Of a DNA stretch of 64,000 bases, positions 24,110 to 33,874 are shown piece after piece. Where the stretch lies: contig NZ_FOFD01000008.1 in NCBI RefSeq assembly GCF_900110865.1, positions 1 to 64,000 of the forward strand. The letters run 5' to 3'. A program made the translations under genes and the position numbers. Under the pieces are notes generated by a model, which saw only the letters and a list, made by a program, of their open reading frames with translations, made no database searches and was not told the origin of the DNA. Within the stretch, counting starts at the first letter, position 1; each line of letters starts with the position of its first letter. The DNA is from Natrinema salaciae (lineage in GTDB: Archaea > Halobacteriota > Halobacteria > Halobacteriales > Natrialbaceae).

Positions 24110-27001
24110 ATGGACGGGAACGAGCGCCTCGAGTTGCCGGTCGCCGACGACGACCTCCCCTTCGATCCGGACGCGGTCACGATCGCGGACGGCGACGCGT
24201 TCGCCCTCCTCGAGCCGGCGGTCCAGGAGTGGTGGCTCGAGGAGTTCGGCGAGTTCGTTCCCGAGAACGGGGGCTTTTTCACGCCGCCACAGCGGGGTGC
24301 GATCCCGAAGATCCACGACGGAACGAACACGCTGATCTGCGCGCCGACGGGGAGCGGCAAGACTCAGGCCAGCTTCTGTGCGATCATCGACGAACTCTAC
24401 CGGCGCGATCGCGGATCGGCGGCCGTCGACGAGGCGGCCGAATCGGGATCGGCGTCGGAACCGGAACCGAACTCCGCGGGCGGCCTCGAGAACTCGGTCT
24501 ACTGTCTCTACGTCTCGCCGCTGAAGTCCCTCGCCAACGACATTCACCGCAACCTCGAGGTGCCCCTCGAGGGGATCGAGTCGATCGTCGACGAGCGGCC
24601 GGACGAGGAGATGGGCGAGATCCGCCACGCCATCCGCCACGGCGACACGGCCTCGAGCGACCGGCAGAAGATGCTCGAGGAGACGCCCCACATCCTGAAC
24701 ACGACGCCCGAGACCCTCGCGATACTCCTCAACTCGCCCAAGTTCCGCGAGAAGCTCCGTACCGTCGAGTACGTCATCGTCGACGAGATCCACTCGCTGG
24801 CGGCGGGCAAGCGGGGCACCCACCTCGCGGTCAGCCTCGAGCGACTCGAGGCGATGGCCGAGGGCGATATCACCCGAATCGGCTGTTCGGCGACGATCGA
24901 GCCCCTCTCTCGCGTCGCGGAGTTTCTGGTCGGCTGCGAGACGCCGCGGGTCCCGAGCGACGCGGACGGTGACGAGCGCGAGCCGCGAGACGGCGCGGCG
25001 TCCGGCGGCGAGCCCCGCGACTACGAGATCGTCGACGCCCGCTTCGCTCGCGAGTTCGACGTTCGGCTCGAGTGTCCGACCGACGACCTGATCAACACGC
25101 CCCGCGGGGTCGTTCAGGACCGGTTCTATCGGATGCTCCACGAGCACGTCCAGCGCCACACGAACACGCTGGTGTTCACCAACACGCGCTCGGGCGCGGA
25201 GCGAGTCCTCCACAACCTCCGGGAACGGTTCGACGCCTACGACGAGGACAACTCGGGCTGCCACCACGGGAGTCTCTCGAAGGACGTCCGGCAGGACATC
25301 GAGGGTCGCCTGAAAGACGGCGATCTCGACGTCGTCACGTCCTCGACCAGTCTCGAACTCGGGATCGACATGCCCCACGTCGACCTCGTCGTCCAGGTCG
25401 GCTCGCCAAAGTCCGTCGCGGCCCTGCTCCAGCGGATCGGCCGCGCGGGCCACCGCGTCGGGCAGACCGTGACCGGCCGCGTGATCGCGCTGGATCGGGA
25501 CGAACTCCTCGAGTGTGCGGTCATGCTCAAGAAAGCGCAGGATGGGTTCGTCGACTCGGTCTCGATTCCCGAGAACGCACAGGACGTCGCCGCCCAGCAC
25601 GTCTACGGGATGGCGATCGCCGAGATCCGCCCCGAGGCCGAACTGAAGGCGATCCTCCGGCGGGCCTACCCCTACCGAAACTACGGCGAGGACGAGTACG
25701 AGTCGCTCATGCGGTATCTCACGGCCGAGTACGCCGGCCTGGAGGAGAAGAACGTCTACGCGAAGGTCTGGCGCGACGAGAACGACCCGCCCGACGGGCA
25801 GCACCACCACGAGGCGTTCCCGGTCGGCGAACCCCTGATCGGCAAGCGCGGGCGGCTCGCGCGGGTCATCTACATGACCAACATCGGGACGATCCCCGAC
25901 TCGTTCACCTGCGACGTCAAGACCCGCGCGAGCGACGACTGGGTCGGTCAGCTCGACGAGTCCTACCTCGACACGCTCGAGAAGGGGGACGTCTTCGTCC
26001 TCGGCGGCGACCACTTCGAGTACCGCTACCGGCGCGGCTCGAAGGTCTACGTCGACCGCACGAGCGCGCGCCCGACGGTCCCGTCGTGGTACTCGGAGCG
26101 GCTCCCGCTCTCGTACGATCTCGGGTGCGAGATCCTCGCGTTCCAGGGCCAACTCCTCGAGCGCTACGCGGCCGGCGGGCCGCCGCGGGTCCGCGCGTGG
26201 CTCCGCGAGTTCCCGCTGGACGACGACAGCGTCCGGGCCATCGCTCGCCTGTTCGACCACCAGTGTCGGTACGCCGGCGCGGCGAGCGTGAGCACGACCG
26301 ATCGGCTCGCGATCGAGGTCGTCCGGGACCGCGAGGAGTACGAGCGACACTACTACGTCCACTCGGCGTACGGCCGCAAGGTCAACGACGGCCTCTCGCG
26401 GCTGCTCGCCTACCGCTGCGCGCAGGAGGCGACGGCGAACGTCCGCGTCGCCGTCGCGGACAACGGCTTCGTCCTCTCGATGCCGCTGAACCGGAAAGTC
26501 GACATCGAGGGGATCGTCGCCGACCTCGAGGCCGATCAGGTCCGCGGGGACCTCCGGGCGGCCCTCTCGGGTACCGACCTGCTCCAGCGCTACTTCCGGA
26601 TCAACGCGACCCGGTCGCTGATGATCCTCAAGCGGTACAAGGGCTACGAGAAGTCCGCGAGCGAACAGCAGGTCTCGAGCGAAATGCTGCTGGGCTTCGC
26701 CGAGGAACTCGACGAGTTCGCCGTGATCGAGGAGACCTACCGCGAGATCCTCGAGGACAAGTTGAACGTGGCCGAGATCGAGGGCATCGTCGACGCGATC
26801 GACGCCGGCGACCTCGCCGTCTCCCGGCGGCTCCTCGACTCGCCGACGCCGCGGGCGTTCGGGCTCGCCACGCTGTCGGCCAGCGACGTCGTGCTGGCCG
26901 AAGACGAGAGCGCCGCGCTGCAGTCGTTCCACGAGCGCGTCCTCGACGAGATCGGCGAGGAATCGCTGGCGGGGCTGACGGCGGGATCGGAGGACGAATA
27001 G
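24110..27001 (+). CDS. lhr: Lhr-type ATP-dependent helicase
   Basis: 963 residues. N-terminal RecA domain with Walker A APTGSGKTQ (78-86), DEIH box at 225-228, motif III SATIEP. Second RecA domain with LVFTNTRSGAERV, the SSTSLELGIDMPHVDLVVQ helicase segment and QRIGRAGHR arginine finger. The C-terminal third includes the winged-helix and Lhr-specific core. Lhr proteins are superfamily 2 3'-5' DNA/RNA-DNA helicases in archaeal DNA repair. The length fits the family. A 1,100-codon antisense frame across the gene is a codon-usage shadow. There is no operon partner on the same strand nearby. Confidence 0.85.
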   Translation: MDGNERLELPVADDDLPFDPDAVTIADGDAFALLEPAVQEWWLEEFGEFVPENGGFFTPPQRGAIPKIHDGTNTLICAPTGSGKTQASFCAIIDELYRRDRGSAAVDEAAESGSASEPEPNSAGGLENSVYCLYVSPLKSLANDIHRNLEVPLEGIESIVDERPDEEMGEIRHAIRHGDTASSDRQKMLEETPHILNTTPETLAILLNSPKFREKLRTVEYVIVDEIHSLAAGKRGTHLAVSLERLEAMAEGDITRIGCSATIEPLSRVAEFLVGCETPRVPSDADGDEREPRDGAASGGEPRDYEIVDARFAREFDVRLECPTDDLINTPRGVVQDRFYRMLHEHVQRHTNTLVFTNTRSGAERVLHNLRERFDAYDEDNSGCHHGSLSKDVRQDIEGRLKDGDLDVVTSSTSLELGIDMPHVDLVVQVGSPKSVAALLQRIGRAGHRVGQTVTGRVIALDRDELLECAVMLKKAQDGFVDSVSIPENAQDVAAQHVYGMAIAEIRPEAELKAILRRAYPYRNYGEDEYESLMRYLTAEYAGLEEKNVYAKVWRDENDPPDGQHHHEAFPVGEPLIGKRGRLARVIYMTNIGTIPDSFTCDVKTRASDDWVGQLDESYLDTLEKGDVFVLGGDHFEYRYRRGSKVYVDRTSARPTVPSWYSERLPLSYDLGCEILAFQGQLLERYAAGGPPRVRAWLREFPLDDDSVRAIARLFDHQCRYAGAASVSTTDRLAIEVVRDREEYERHYYVHSAYGRKVNDGLSRLLAYRCAQEATANVRVAVADNGFVLSMPLNRKVDIEGIVADLEADQVRGDLRAALSGTDLLQRYFRINATRSLMILKRYKGYEKSASEQQVSSEMLLGFAEELDEFAVIEETYREILEDKLNVAEIEGIVDAIDAGDLAVSRRLLDSPTPRAFGLATLSASDVVLAEDESAALQSFHERVLDEIGEESLAGLTAGSEDE

Positions 27002-27248
27002 CAGCGCCCCAGGCGGGTTTCGGTCCGATGAGAGACGGCCGCCCGGCACCGTTGCTATTCTATCAGCATCGATAGTTAACATCGGTAGCCCTCTCCCAAA
27101 CTGACTTTGTGTTGGAAACTGAAATGGTGGTGTGTCACCGATGAATATACGTGAACATCCCCCACGGAACGGACGCGATCGACAGCACCACTCCGCCGTC
27201 GACTCGATCGGTCGGACACCGACAGTCGCGACGATCGGGGGGGTCTGA

Positions 27249-28103
27249 ATGGTCGATCACGAGACCTGGAGCGAGCGCCAGTCGGCGACGACGGTAGCGG
27301 TCGACGGCCACGACCTCGAGGTCGCCTATCACGAGGACGGTCCCGGCGACAGCGACGAGCCGCCGGTCGTCTTCGTCCACGGTATCCCGACCTGGTCGTT
27401 CCTCTGGCGGGGCGTCGTGCCGACGATCGCCGAGGACCGGCGCACCATCGCGCCAGACATGGTCGGCTACGGCAACTCCGCGATGCACGACGGCTTCGAC
27501 CGCTCGATTCGCGCGCAGGAAGCGATGCTCGAGGCGCTGCTCGACGATCTCGACGTCGACCGCGTCGCGCTCGTGGCCCACGACATCGGCGGCGGCGTCG
27601 CGCTGCGCTTCGCCGCGCACAACCCCGAGATGGTCGAGCGCCTCGTCCTGTCGAACGCGGTCTGTTACGACTCCTGGCCGGTCGAGTTCGTCTCGAACCT
27701 CGGGCTGCCGAAAACCGCCGCCCTCGAGCGCGACGACCTCGAGGAGCGACTCGACGCGGCGTTCGTCGAGGGTGCCTACGGCGAGGCCGACCCCGCGTTC
27801 GTCGCGGGAATGAAAGCGCCGTGGCTGACCGACGAGGGACACGTCTCGCTGGTCCGCGACGCCGTCGCGACGAACACGAACCACACGACCGAGATCGACT
27901 ACGGGGCGATCTCCGCCGAGACGCTGCTGCTGTGGGGCGAAGACGACGTCATGCAGCCGTACGAGTACGCCGAGCGACTGGCCGACGAGCTCTCGAGCGC
28001 CGAGCTCGCGCCGCTGTCGGAGGCCTACCACTGGGTTCCGGAGGATCGATCGGACGCCTACGCCGACCGGCTCCGGGAGTTCCTCGCCGGAACGGAAACA
28101 TAA
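27249..28103 (+). CDS. Alpha/beta hydrolase of the haloalkane dehalogenase type
   Basis: 284 residues. The oxyanion loop HGIPTWSFLWRG is close to HGxPTWSF of haloalkane dehalogenases. The nucleophile elbow is VAHDIGGGVAL, with aspartate rather than serine, again as in dehalogenases and epoxide hydrolases. A late histidine (EAYHWVPEDR) completes the triad. It probably hydrolyses an ester, epoxide or halogenated compound; the substrate is unknown. It is followed after about 30 bases by an AsnC-like regulator and faces an acyl-CoA operon, so a lipid-related role is likely. The upstream 27002-27248 shows no gene. Confidence 0.7.
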   Translation: MVDHETWSERQSATTVAVDGHDLEVAYHEDGPGDSDEPPVVFVHGIPTWSFLWRGVVPTIAEDRRTIAPDMVGYGNSAMHDGFDRSIRAQEAMLEALLDDLDVDRVALVAHDIGGGVALRFAAHNPEMVERLVLSNAVCYDSWPVEFVSNLGLPKTAALERDDLEERLDAAFVEGAYGEADPAFVAGMKAPWLTDEGHVSLVRDAVATNTNHTTEIDYGAISAETLLLWGEDDVMQPYEYAERLADELSSAELAPLSEAYHWVPEDRSDAYADRLREFLAGTET

Positions 28104-28133
28104 AATCATGGCCGTGACGACATTCACGATAGT

Positions 28134-28658
28134 ATGAGCGGTGACCCACCGAACTGGGAGTTCAAGGACCGCGACATCGCGATCCTCAGCGAGCTCTCGA
28201 ACGACCCGCAGCTGTCCTCGCGGGAACTCACACAGGTCCTCGAGCGAGAGTACGGGATCGACGTCTCCCACGTGACCGTCAGCGAGTCGATCCGCCGGAT
28301 GCGCGACGAGGGCGTCTTCCGCGAGGCGATTATCCCCAACGAGGAGTACTACATCTTCGCGCTGTTCGAGTTCAAGTTCAATCCCGAGCACTTCGCCGAC
28401 CGCTGGCGCGACGCGATGGAGTACATCAAGGCGGACAAACACACCCTGTTCTTCTTCCTCTCCGACGGGGAGTACCAGTGGAAAACGGTGATGATGTTTC
28501 GCGACCGCCAGGAGATCTCCAAGTGGATCCACGACTGCTACCGGGACCACGGGAAGGTCCTCATGAACATCCGGAACTCGGCGGTCCACAACGTCCTCAA
28601 GTTCCAGACCGATCCGCAGATCTTCGGCGACCTCGACGACGAACGCAACGAGCGGTAA
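28134..28658 (+). CDS. Winged-helix AsnC/Lrp-like transcription regulator
   Basis: 174 residues. The N-terminal winged helix has DIAILSELSNDPQLSSRELT and VSHVTVSESIRRMRDEGVF, the typical AsnC recognition helix. The remaining 110 residues form an alpha/beta domain with IIPNEEYYIFALFEFKF, unlike classic RAM domains but plausible for ligand binding. It lies between the hydrolase gene and the convergent acyl-CoA operon and is a good candidate regulator of that cluster. Confidence 0.7.
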   Translation: MSGDPPNWEFKDRDIAILSELSNDPQLSSRELTQVLEREYGIDVSHVTVSESIRRMRDEGVFREAIIPNEEYYIFALFEFKFNPEHFADRWRDAMEYIKADKHTLFFFLSDGEYQWKTVMMFRDRQEISKWIHDCYRDHGKVLMNIRNSAVHNVLKFQTDPQIFGDLDDERNER

Positions 28659-28677
28659 CCGCTCGCTGCGGCACGTT

Positions 28678-29121
28678 CTACGTGACGAGCGTCAGCATCT
28701 CACAGGAGAGCGCGGTCTCGTCCTCGTCGGTCACGAGCCGCGTCTCGTAGCGGACGACCCCGTTCCCGACGGGGTGGTCTTTCGGCTCTTTCGCGACCAG
28801 CTTCGACTCCGCGTGAACCGACGTTCCCATCGTGACCGGCGTCGTGAACCGAAGCGAGTCGACGCCGTAGAACGCGACCACGTCCGGCCGCTCGTGGCGG
28901 TACTGCCAGAGCAGCCCCGACGCGATCGCGAAGAGCAGGGCACCGTGGGCGATCGGCTCGCCGAAATCAGTCTCGGCCGTGTGTTCCTCGCTCAGGTGGA
29001 GCGGGTTGAAGTCGCCGCTGACCCCCGCGAAGTTTCGCACGTCCGCCTCGGTGACCGTCCGCGAGTGGGTGACCACTTCGTGGCCGACCTCGAGGTCGTC
29101 GAACGCCAGCGACACGGTCAC
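28678..29121 (-). CDS. MaoC-like (R)-specific enoyl-CoA hydratase
   Basis: 147 residues with a hotdog fold. The hydratase motif is FAGVSGDFNPLHLSEEHTAE, where Asp, Asn and His fit the catalytic D-x4-H and oxyanion loop of the MaoC family. It continues GEPIAHGALLFAIASGLL. It adds water to trans-enoyl-CoA in fatty acid or polyhydroxyalkanoate metabolism. It is the last gene of a four-base overlapping operon with the thioesterase and the fused dehydrogenase/hydratase. Confidence 0.8.
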   Translation of the reverse strand: MTVSLAFDDLEVGHEVVTHSRTVTEADVRNFAGVSGDFNPLHLSEEHTAETDFGEPIAHGALLFAIASGLLWQYRHERPDVVAFYGVDSLRFTTPVTMGTSVHAESKLVAKEPKDHPVGNGVVRYETRLVTDEDETALSCEMLTLVT

Positions 29122-29573
29122 TCACCCCCGATGCCGTCGCGGAACAGTCGGTAGGTGGTGCGACCCACGGCGGCCTCGCCGTCGGCACCCTCGACGGAGA
29201 CCTCGGTGACGCCAGTCGAGCCGCCCGCTCGGAGCACCTCGGCTTCGGCTCGCAGATCGCCGGTCGCCGGTCGCAGATAGGAGACGTTGAGGTCGGTCGT
29301 CGTCAGGAACGCATCGGCGGGGTTCTCGAACGTCGTCCGCAGGGCGAACGCGCTCGAGGTATCGATCAGCGTCGCGACGATACCGCCGTGGACCGGATCG
29401 TGTCCGTCGTTGCCGACCGGGTTCTCGAAGTCCTCGTCCTGTTCGATGACGAGGACCGCGCGCCCGTCCTCGAGGCATTCGACCTCGATGTCGAGCCACG
29501 ACAGGTAGCCGTGGCGCTGGACGAACGACTCCCACTCCGGCCATCCCGACGCGTCCACCGGCCCCTCGGTCAT
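29118..29573 (-). CDS. Hotdog-fold (PaaI-type) acyl-CoA thioesterase
   Basis: 151 residues. The signature is NPVGNDGHDPVHGGIVATLI followed by DTSSAFALRTTF, where the H-G-G-x-x-x-x-x-x-D region matches PaaI/YdiI thioesterases. It hydrolyses acyl- or aryl-CoA. The start at 29573 is one base after the upstream stop, and its stop overlaps the MaoC start by four bases, so all three genes are one operon. Confidence 0.8.
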   Translation of the reverse strand: MTEGPVDASGWPEWESFVQRHGYLSWLDIEVECLEDGRAVLVIEQDEDFENPVGNDGHDPVHGGIVATLIDTSSAFALRTTFENPADAFLTTTDLNVSYLRPATGDLRAEAEVLRAGGSTGVTEVSVEGADGEAAVGRTTYRLFRDGIGGE

Positions 29574-29574
29574 C

Positions 29575-31527
29575 TCACTCGCCCTCGAACTCGGGCTCGC
29601 GGTCCTCGGCGAACGCGGCGGTGCCTTCCAGCACGTCGTCGGTGCTCGACAGGAGGCCGAAGCCCTGGCTCTCCATGGCGAGTGCGGCTTCCATGCTCGC
29701 ATCCTCGCCCTCGTTCATGACCTTCTTGGCGACCTTGAGGCCGATCGGCGGCCCCGAACGCAGGTCGTCGACGAACTCGTCGACCGTCTCGTCGAACTCG
29801 TCGCGATCGACCGAGCGGTTGATCAGGCCCCACTCCTCGGCGCGGTCGGCGTCGATGTGGTTGCCGCGGAAGACCAGTTCCTTCGCGCGGGTCTCGCCGA
29901 GGATGCGAGTGAGTCGCTGCGTGCCGCCGCCGCCGGGGATCAGGCCGAGGTTGATCTCGGGCGCGCCGAAGGCGGAGCGCTCGGTCGCGACCCGCAGGTC
30001 ACAGGCCAGCGCGAGTTCCAGGCCGCCGCCGAGACAGAAGCCGTCGATCTTCGCGAGGACCGGTCGCGGGAAGTCGTTGACCGTCTCGAAGCCCGGCGTG
30101 ACGTCCATCAGGTCGGCCGGGTCCGCGTCGGCGAATCCGGAGATGTCCGCACCCGCGCTGAACGCGCGGTCGCCCGACCCCTCGATCGTCGCGACCCGAA
30201 CCTCGTCGGTGTCGATCGAGGAGAACAGGTCGTCGATCTCCGCGAGCAGGTCCTCCGAGAGCGCGTTCATCCGGGACGGCCGGTCGAGTTCGACCTGCAG
30301 GACGCCGTCCTCGAGGTCGTAGTTCAGGTCGTGATAGGGACCGAGGCTGTCGTCGTCGTAGTCGTAGAAGCCAGCGCCGGCGTCCTCGCCGGTCTTCCCC
30401 TCCTCGACGAGCTGTTCGAGGTACGGGTGCGGTTCGAACCGGTCGGCACCGGTTTCCTCGTACAGGGTCTCGAGCTTCTCGAGGACGGTGTCAAGGCCGA
30501 TCTTGTCGGCGCGTCGGCAGATGCCCTCGGGGAAGCCCAGACCGAGCTGGACGCCAGTGTCGACTTCCTCGGGTTTGGCGACGTCTTCGCCGACGAGGAA
30601 GGCGGCGCGGTTGATCATGCGGGCCTCGACGCGGAGCCAGTCGAAGTCGCCCGCGTCCTCGGGTTCGTAGTCCGCGCCGTCGCCGTCTTCGTAGTCGTAG
30701 AAGCCTTTGCCGGTCTTCTGGCCGAGATCGCCGGCTTCGACCTTCTCTTCCGTGATCGGCGGGATGGGGCTGTCACCCTCCTTGCGGACGTGGTAGCCGA
30801 CGTCGATGCCGGTGAGATCACCGAGTTCGAACGGCCCCATCGGGTAGCCCCGCTCGTGGGCCATGGTGGCGTCAGCCTCGCGGATCGTCGCCTCGTCGTT
30901 CGAAACCATGAACGCTGGTTCGCCGCCGAAGGGACCCACGATCGTGTTGACGACGAAGCCGCGGACGTCCTTGCGGACGTAGATCGGCGTCTTGCCGATC
31001 GACTCGACCCACTCGTAGCCGGCCTCGGCCGCCTCGTCGCTGGTATCCTCGCCGTAGATGACCTCGACGAGGTCCATCTTCACTGGCGGATTGAAGAAGT
31101 GGAGGCCGAGCACGCGCTCGGGCGTGTCGACCGCTTCCGCGATGTCGGTGATCGGCAGACTCGAGGTGTTGGTCGCCAGCAACGTGTCGCCGCTGGTGTA
31201 CTCCTCGAGGTCGCCGAAGATCTCGTGTTTCAACTCGAGGTCCTCGGGCGCGGCCTCGATCACGAGGTCGGCGTCGACGACGGCCTCCTCGAGATCGGTC
31301 GTCGTCTCGATCCGCGAGAGGACCTCGTCGGCCGACTCGTCGATCATCTCCTTCTCCTCGAGTTTCTGGAGGCTCCACTCGATCGACTCGTAGCCGTCGT
31401 CGACGAACTCGTCTTTGATGTCGCGCATCGTGACGTCGTAGCCGGCCATGGCCGTTACTTCCGTAATTCCGTGTCCCATGTTCCCCGCGCCGAGAACGGC
31501 AACGCGGTCAATGCTTTCGAGTGACAT
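29575..31527 (-). CDS. Fused 3-hydroxyacyl-CoA dehydrogenase / enoyl-CoA hydratase
   Basis: 650 residues. The N-terminal half (1-380) has the NAD motif VAVLGAGNMGHGITEVTA, the catalytic region HFFNPPVKMDLVEVI and two 3HCDH C-terminal domains. The C-terminal half is a crotonase: SRMNALSEDLLAEIDDLFSS, oxyanion SAGADISGF and GGGLELALACD, and NLGLIPGGGGTQRLTRI. It carries out two beta-oxidation steps in one chain, with the dehydrogenase domain first, the reverse of bacterial FadB and common in haloarchaea and some other archaea. It is first in its operon. The 31528-31827 gap holds its AT-rich promoter and no gene. Confidence 0.85.
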   Translation of the reverse strand: MSLESIDRVAVLGAGNMGHGITEVTAMAGYDVTMRDIKDEFVDDGYESIEWSLQKLEEKEMIDESADEVLSRIETTTDLEEAVVDADLVIEAAPEDLELKHEIFGDLEEYTSGDTLLATNTSSLPITDIAEAVDTPERVLGLHFFNPPVKMDLVEVIYGEDTSDEAAEAGYEWVESIGKTPIYVRKDVRGFVVNTIVGPFGGEPAFMVSNDEATIREADATMAHERGYPMGPFELGDLTGIDVGYHVRKEGDSPIPPITEEKVEAGDLGQKTGKGFYDYEDGDGADYEPEDAGDFDWLRVEARMINRAAFLVGEDVAKPEEVDTGVQLGLGFPEGICRRADKIGLDTVLEKLETLYEETGADRFEPHPYLEQLVEEGKTGEDAGAGFYDYDDDSLGPYHDLNYDLEDGVLQVELDRPSRMNALSEDLLAEIDDLFSSIDTDEVRVATIEGSGDRAFSAGADISGFADADPADLMDVTPGFETVNDFPRPVLAKIDGFCLGGGLELALACDLRVATERSAFGAPEINLGLIPGGGGTQRLTRILGETRAKELVFRGNHIDADRAEEWGLINRSVDRDEFDETVDEFVDDLRSGPPIGLKVAKKVMNEGEDASMEAALAMESQGFGLLSSTDDVLEGTAAFAEDREPEFEGE

Positions 31528-31827
31528 GGTCGTGGCATCGGCGGGAAATGTCTTAATTCCACCGACACCGGCTTTCCATTGTTAAGAGTTGATCCGAGTC
31601 GATAACAACCGTACGTCTTTGCCTGCCCCCGAGGAACCTCTGTAATGTGACTTCGCGTTTTCGACGCTCGCCGTTGCCGTCCGCCGTTTCGGTCGAGACG
31701 ACCCGCCGATCGCCCGAGTCGCTGAACCGAGCGGTTCCGGATTTCCAGCGTGTCGCCTCGGACGCCGTCAACGCCCGTGCAACAGCGAAATTAGGCGCTA
31801 CGCACCCCTGTGATCAGCGTGGGCCGA

Positions 31828-32889
31828 TTACAGCGGCTCGTCGCCCTCGATGATCCGCTTCGCCCGCGCGGCCAGCGCCGGGACGCGGTCTTCCATCTTC
31901 GGATACATCGGGTCGTCGCTGTTCCCCTCGAGGTAGCGCCGGAAGAACATCTCGCCGAGGCCGGCGAGTTTGTAGACGGCGAGCGCGCGGTAGAACCGCT
32001 CGTGTTCGAACGCGTAGCCGGTCCGGTCCTCCCAGCGATCGACCAGTTCGCGGCGGGTCGGGTACCCCTCCCGTTCCATGAATCTGGTGACCAGTTCGGG
32101 GATCTCCGGATCGGGGTCTTTCGCGTCCCGCCAGTACGACAGCATCCAGCCCAGGTCGGCCCGCGGGTCGCCGAGCGTGGCCATCTCCCAGTCGAAGACG
32201 CCGACGAGCTCCGGCGGCGTTCCGGGGCCGAACATGACGTTGTCCAGCTTGTAGTCTCCGTGGACGAGCGTGTGGGGATGTTCCTCGGGGACGTTGTCCC
32301 GGAGCCAGTCGCCGACCTCGTGGAGGTCCGGTATCTCGCGTTCGTCCTCGGTGACCTCGAACGCCCACGAGAGCTGTTTCCCCCAGCGGTCGACCTGCCG
32401 CTGCGTGTAGCCCGCGGGGCGGCCGAACTCGCCGAGCCCGATCGCCTCGTACTCGAGATCGTGGATCTTCGCCAGATTGTCGACGAGCTCCTCGCCGATC
32501 CGCCGCCGGTGTTCGGGTTCGGCGAACCGCTCCGGCTCGCGCTCCCGGAGCACGTCGCCCTCGAGTTGCTCCATCACGTAGAAGTCGCTACCGATGACGT
32601 CGTGGTCCTCGCAGGCGAGAACCGGGGTCGGGACCGGGACGTCGGTGTCCGCCACCGCGTTCGTCACGCGGTACTCGCGGATGACGTCGTGGGCCGTGTC
32701 GGCGGTCTCGCCCGGCGGCGGTCGCCGGATGACGAGCTCGCGGTCCCCCCAGGTGACGAACAGCGTCTCGTTGGAGTGGCCCTCCTGGTGGCGAGCGATG
32801 TCGTAGTCGTCGACGTCGCCGAGGTGTTCCGTCAGGTACGCGACCAGGGCGTCCTCGTCGACGAGACGCTCGTAGTAGTTCTCGCTCAT
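31828..32889 (-). CDS. APH-family phosphotransferase (ACAD10/11-like kinase)
   Basis: 353 residues. A kinase-like fold with LVHGDYKLDNVMFG as catalytic loop (Asp) and VFDWEMATLGDPRADLG as the metal-binding motif. The sequence resembles the aminoglycoside-phosphotransferase domain of ACAD10/11, which phosphorylates 4-hydroxyacyl-CoAs before beta-oxidation. Its place between acyl-CoA genes supports such a role rather than drug resistance. It is transcribed alone, with its own promoter region (32890-33160, no gene seen). Confidence 0.75.
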   Translation of the reverse strand: MSENYYERLVDEDALVAYLTEHLGDVDDYDIARHQEGHSNETLFVTWGDRELVIRRPPPGETADTAHDVIREYRVTNAVADTDVPVPTPVLACEDHDVIGSDFYVMEQLEGDVLREREPERFAEPEHRRRIGEELVDNLAKIHDLEYEAIGLGEFGRPAGYTQRQVDRWGKQLSWAFEVTEDEREIPDLHEVGDWLRDNVPEEHPHTLVHGDYKLDNVMFGPGTPPELVGVFDWEMATLGDPRADLGWMLSYWRDAKDPDPEIPELVTRFMEREGYPTRRELVDRWEDRTGYAFEHERFYRALAVYKLAGLGEMFFRRYLEGNSDDPMYPKMEDRVPALAARAKRIIEGDEPL

Positions 32890-33160
32890 GGGAATCGATA
32901 GGTGCTACTCCCGGTCGCGCGGGCCGATACGAACTCGTCTCTCCCGTTTCGCTTCTCGATAGGCATTGTCGTGTGCGCATATCTCTCCCCTTAACGAAAA
33001 TAGTTACGCCACGAACTATCTTTTACAATGTTTGTGAGTTGCAAGTTACCGAACTGCACGCTCGCGTCGGAAACGAGCCCATCTGCGTCGGCGCGGACGG
33101 GCGGAGTCGGTCCCGCGAGCGGCCGAAGCGGGGCGTCCGTCGGGGAGACGCGCCTCGAGA

Positions 33161-33874
33161 TCACTCCTCGTCGACGATGTCGAGGATCTCCCCGGGAGCG
33201 TCGATTCGATAGGCCACTGCGGGGCCGTCGTCGGCACCGAATGCGACTCCGTGCAGACCCGCGTCGTCCGCCCCCTTCACGTCGTGATCGTAGCGGTCAC
33301 CGATCATCAGCGACCGCCCGGGGTCGACGCCCGCCTTCTCGAGGGCCGTCTCGAACATGGCCGGATCGGGCTTCGTCCGACCGACTTCCTCGGAGGTGGT
33401 GATCGAGTCGAACTGTTCGCGGACGCCGAACCGCTCGAGCATCGTCCGCCCCTCGGCGTCGTCGACGTCGCTGATGACGCCGACGTGGAGGTCGCGATCG
33501 GCGAGGCGGTCGATCGTTTCGACGACTCCCGGGACCGGTTCGATCGACGATCGGACGACCTCGTCGAACCGGGGTTGCCACTCGTCTCGCGGGATCTCTT
33601 CGCCGACGATGGCCTCGACCCCGCGGTGATAGCCGTCACGCGCGGACCGAAACTCGGTGCCGTCGCGCTCGCGGAAGTAGTCTCCGACCGTCGTTCGCCA
33701 GGTGTCGATCGCCTCCTCGACCGTCGCGTCGACCCCGTGGCGCTCGCAGAGGTCCGCGACGAACTCGCCGTGCGCGCTCTGGACCGAGTCGAGCGCGAGG
33801 ATGACGCCGCCGATGTCCCAGAAGACGGCCTCCCACTCGTCGGTACTGCCGGGGGCCGCGTCGCTCCCGTTCAC
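33161..33874 (-). CDS. HAD-superfamily hydrolase
   Basis: 237 residues from a GTG start that overlaps the stop of the preceding dehydrogenase by four bases. Motif I FWDIGGVIL (the first Asp is present; the second is replaced by Gly-Gly, a known variant in this branch), motif II VISDVDDA, Lys in EVGRTKPDPAMF and motif IV MIGDRYDHDVKGA. It probably is a small-molecule phosphatase or 2-haloacid dehalogenase type. Operon linkage with the alpha-hydroxyacid dehydrogenase suggests a role in organic acid metabolism. Confidence 0.75.
   Translation of the reverse strand: MNGSDAAPGSTDEWEAVFWDIGGVILALDSVQSAHGEFVADLCERHGVDATVEEAIDTWRTTVGDYFRERDGTEFRSARDGYHRGVEAIVGEEIPRDEWQPRFDEVVRSSIEPVPGVVETIDRLADRDLHVGVISDVDDAEGRTMLERFGVREQFDSITTSEEVGRTKPDPAMFETALEKAGVDPGRSLMIGDRYDHDVKGADDAGLHGVAFGADDGPAVAYRIDAPGEILDIVDEE

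Noticed and set aside
23711-27082. A 1,123-codon open frame on the minus strand opposite the helicase
   Set aside because: It is arginine/valine/aspartate-rich, lacks domains and is exactly antisense to the well-supported Lhr-type gene; GC-rich codon usage leaves such mirror frames open.
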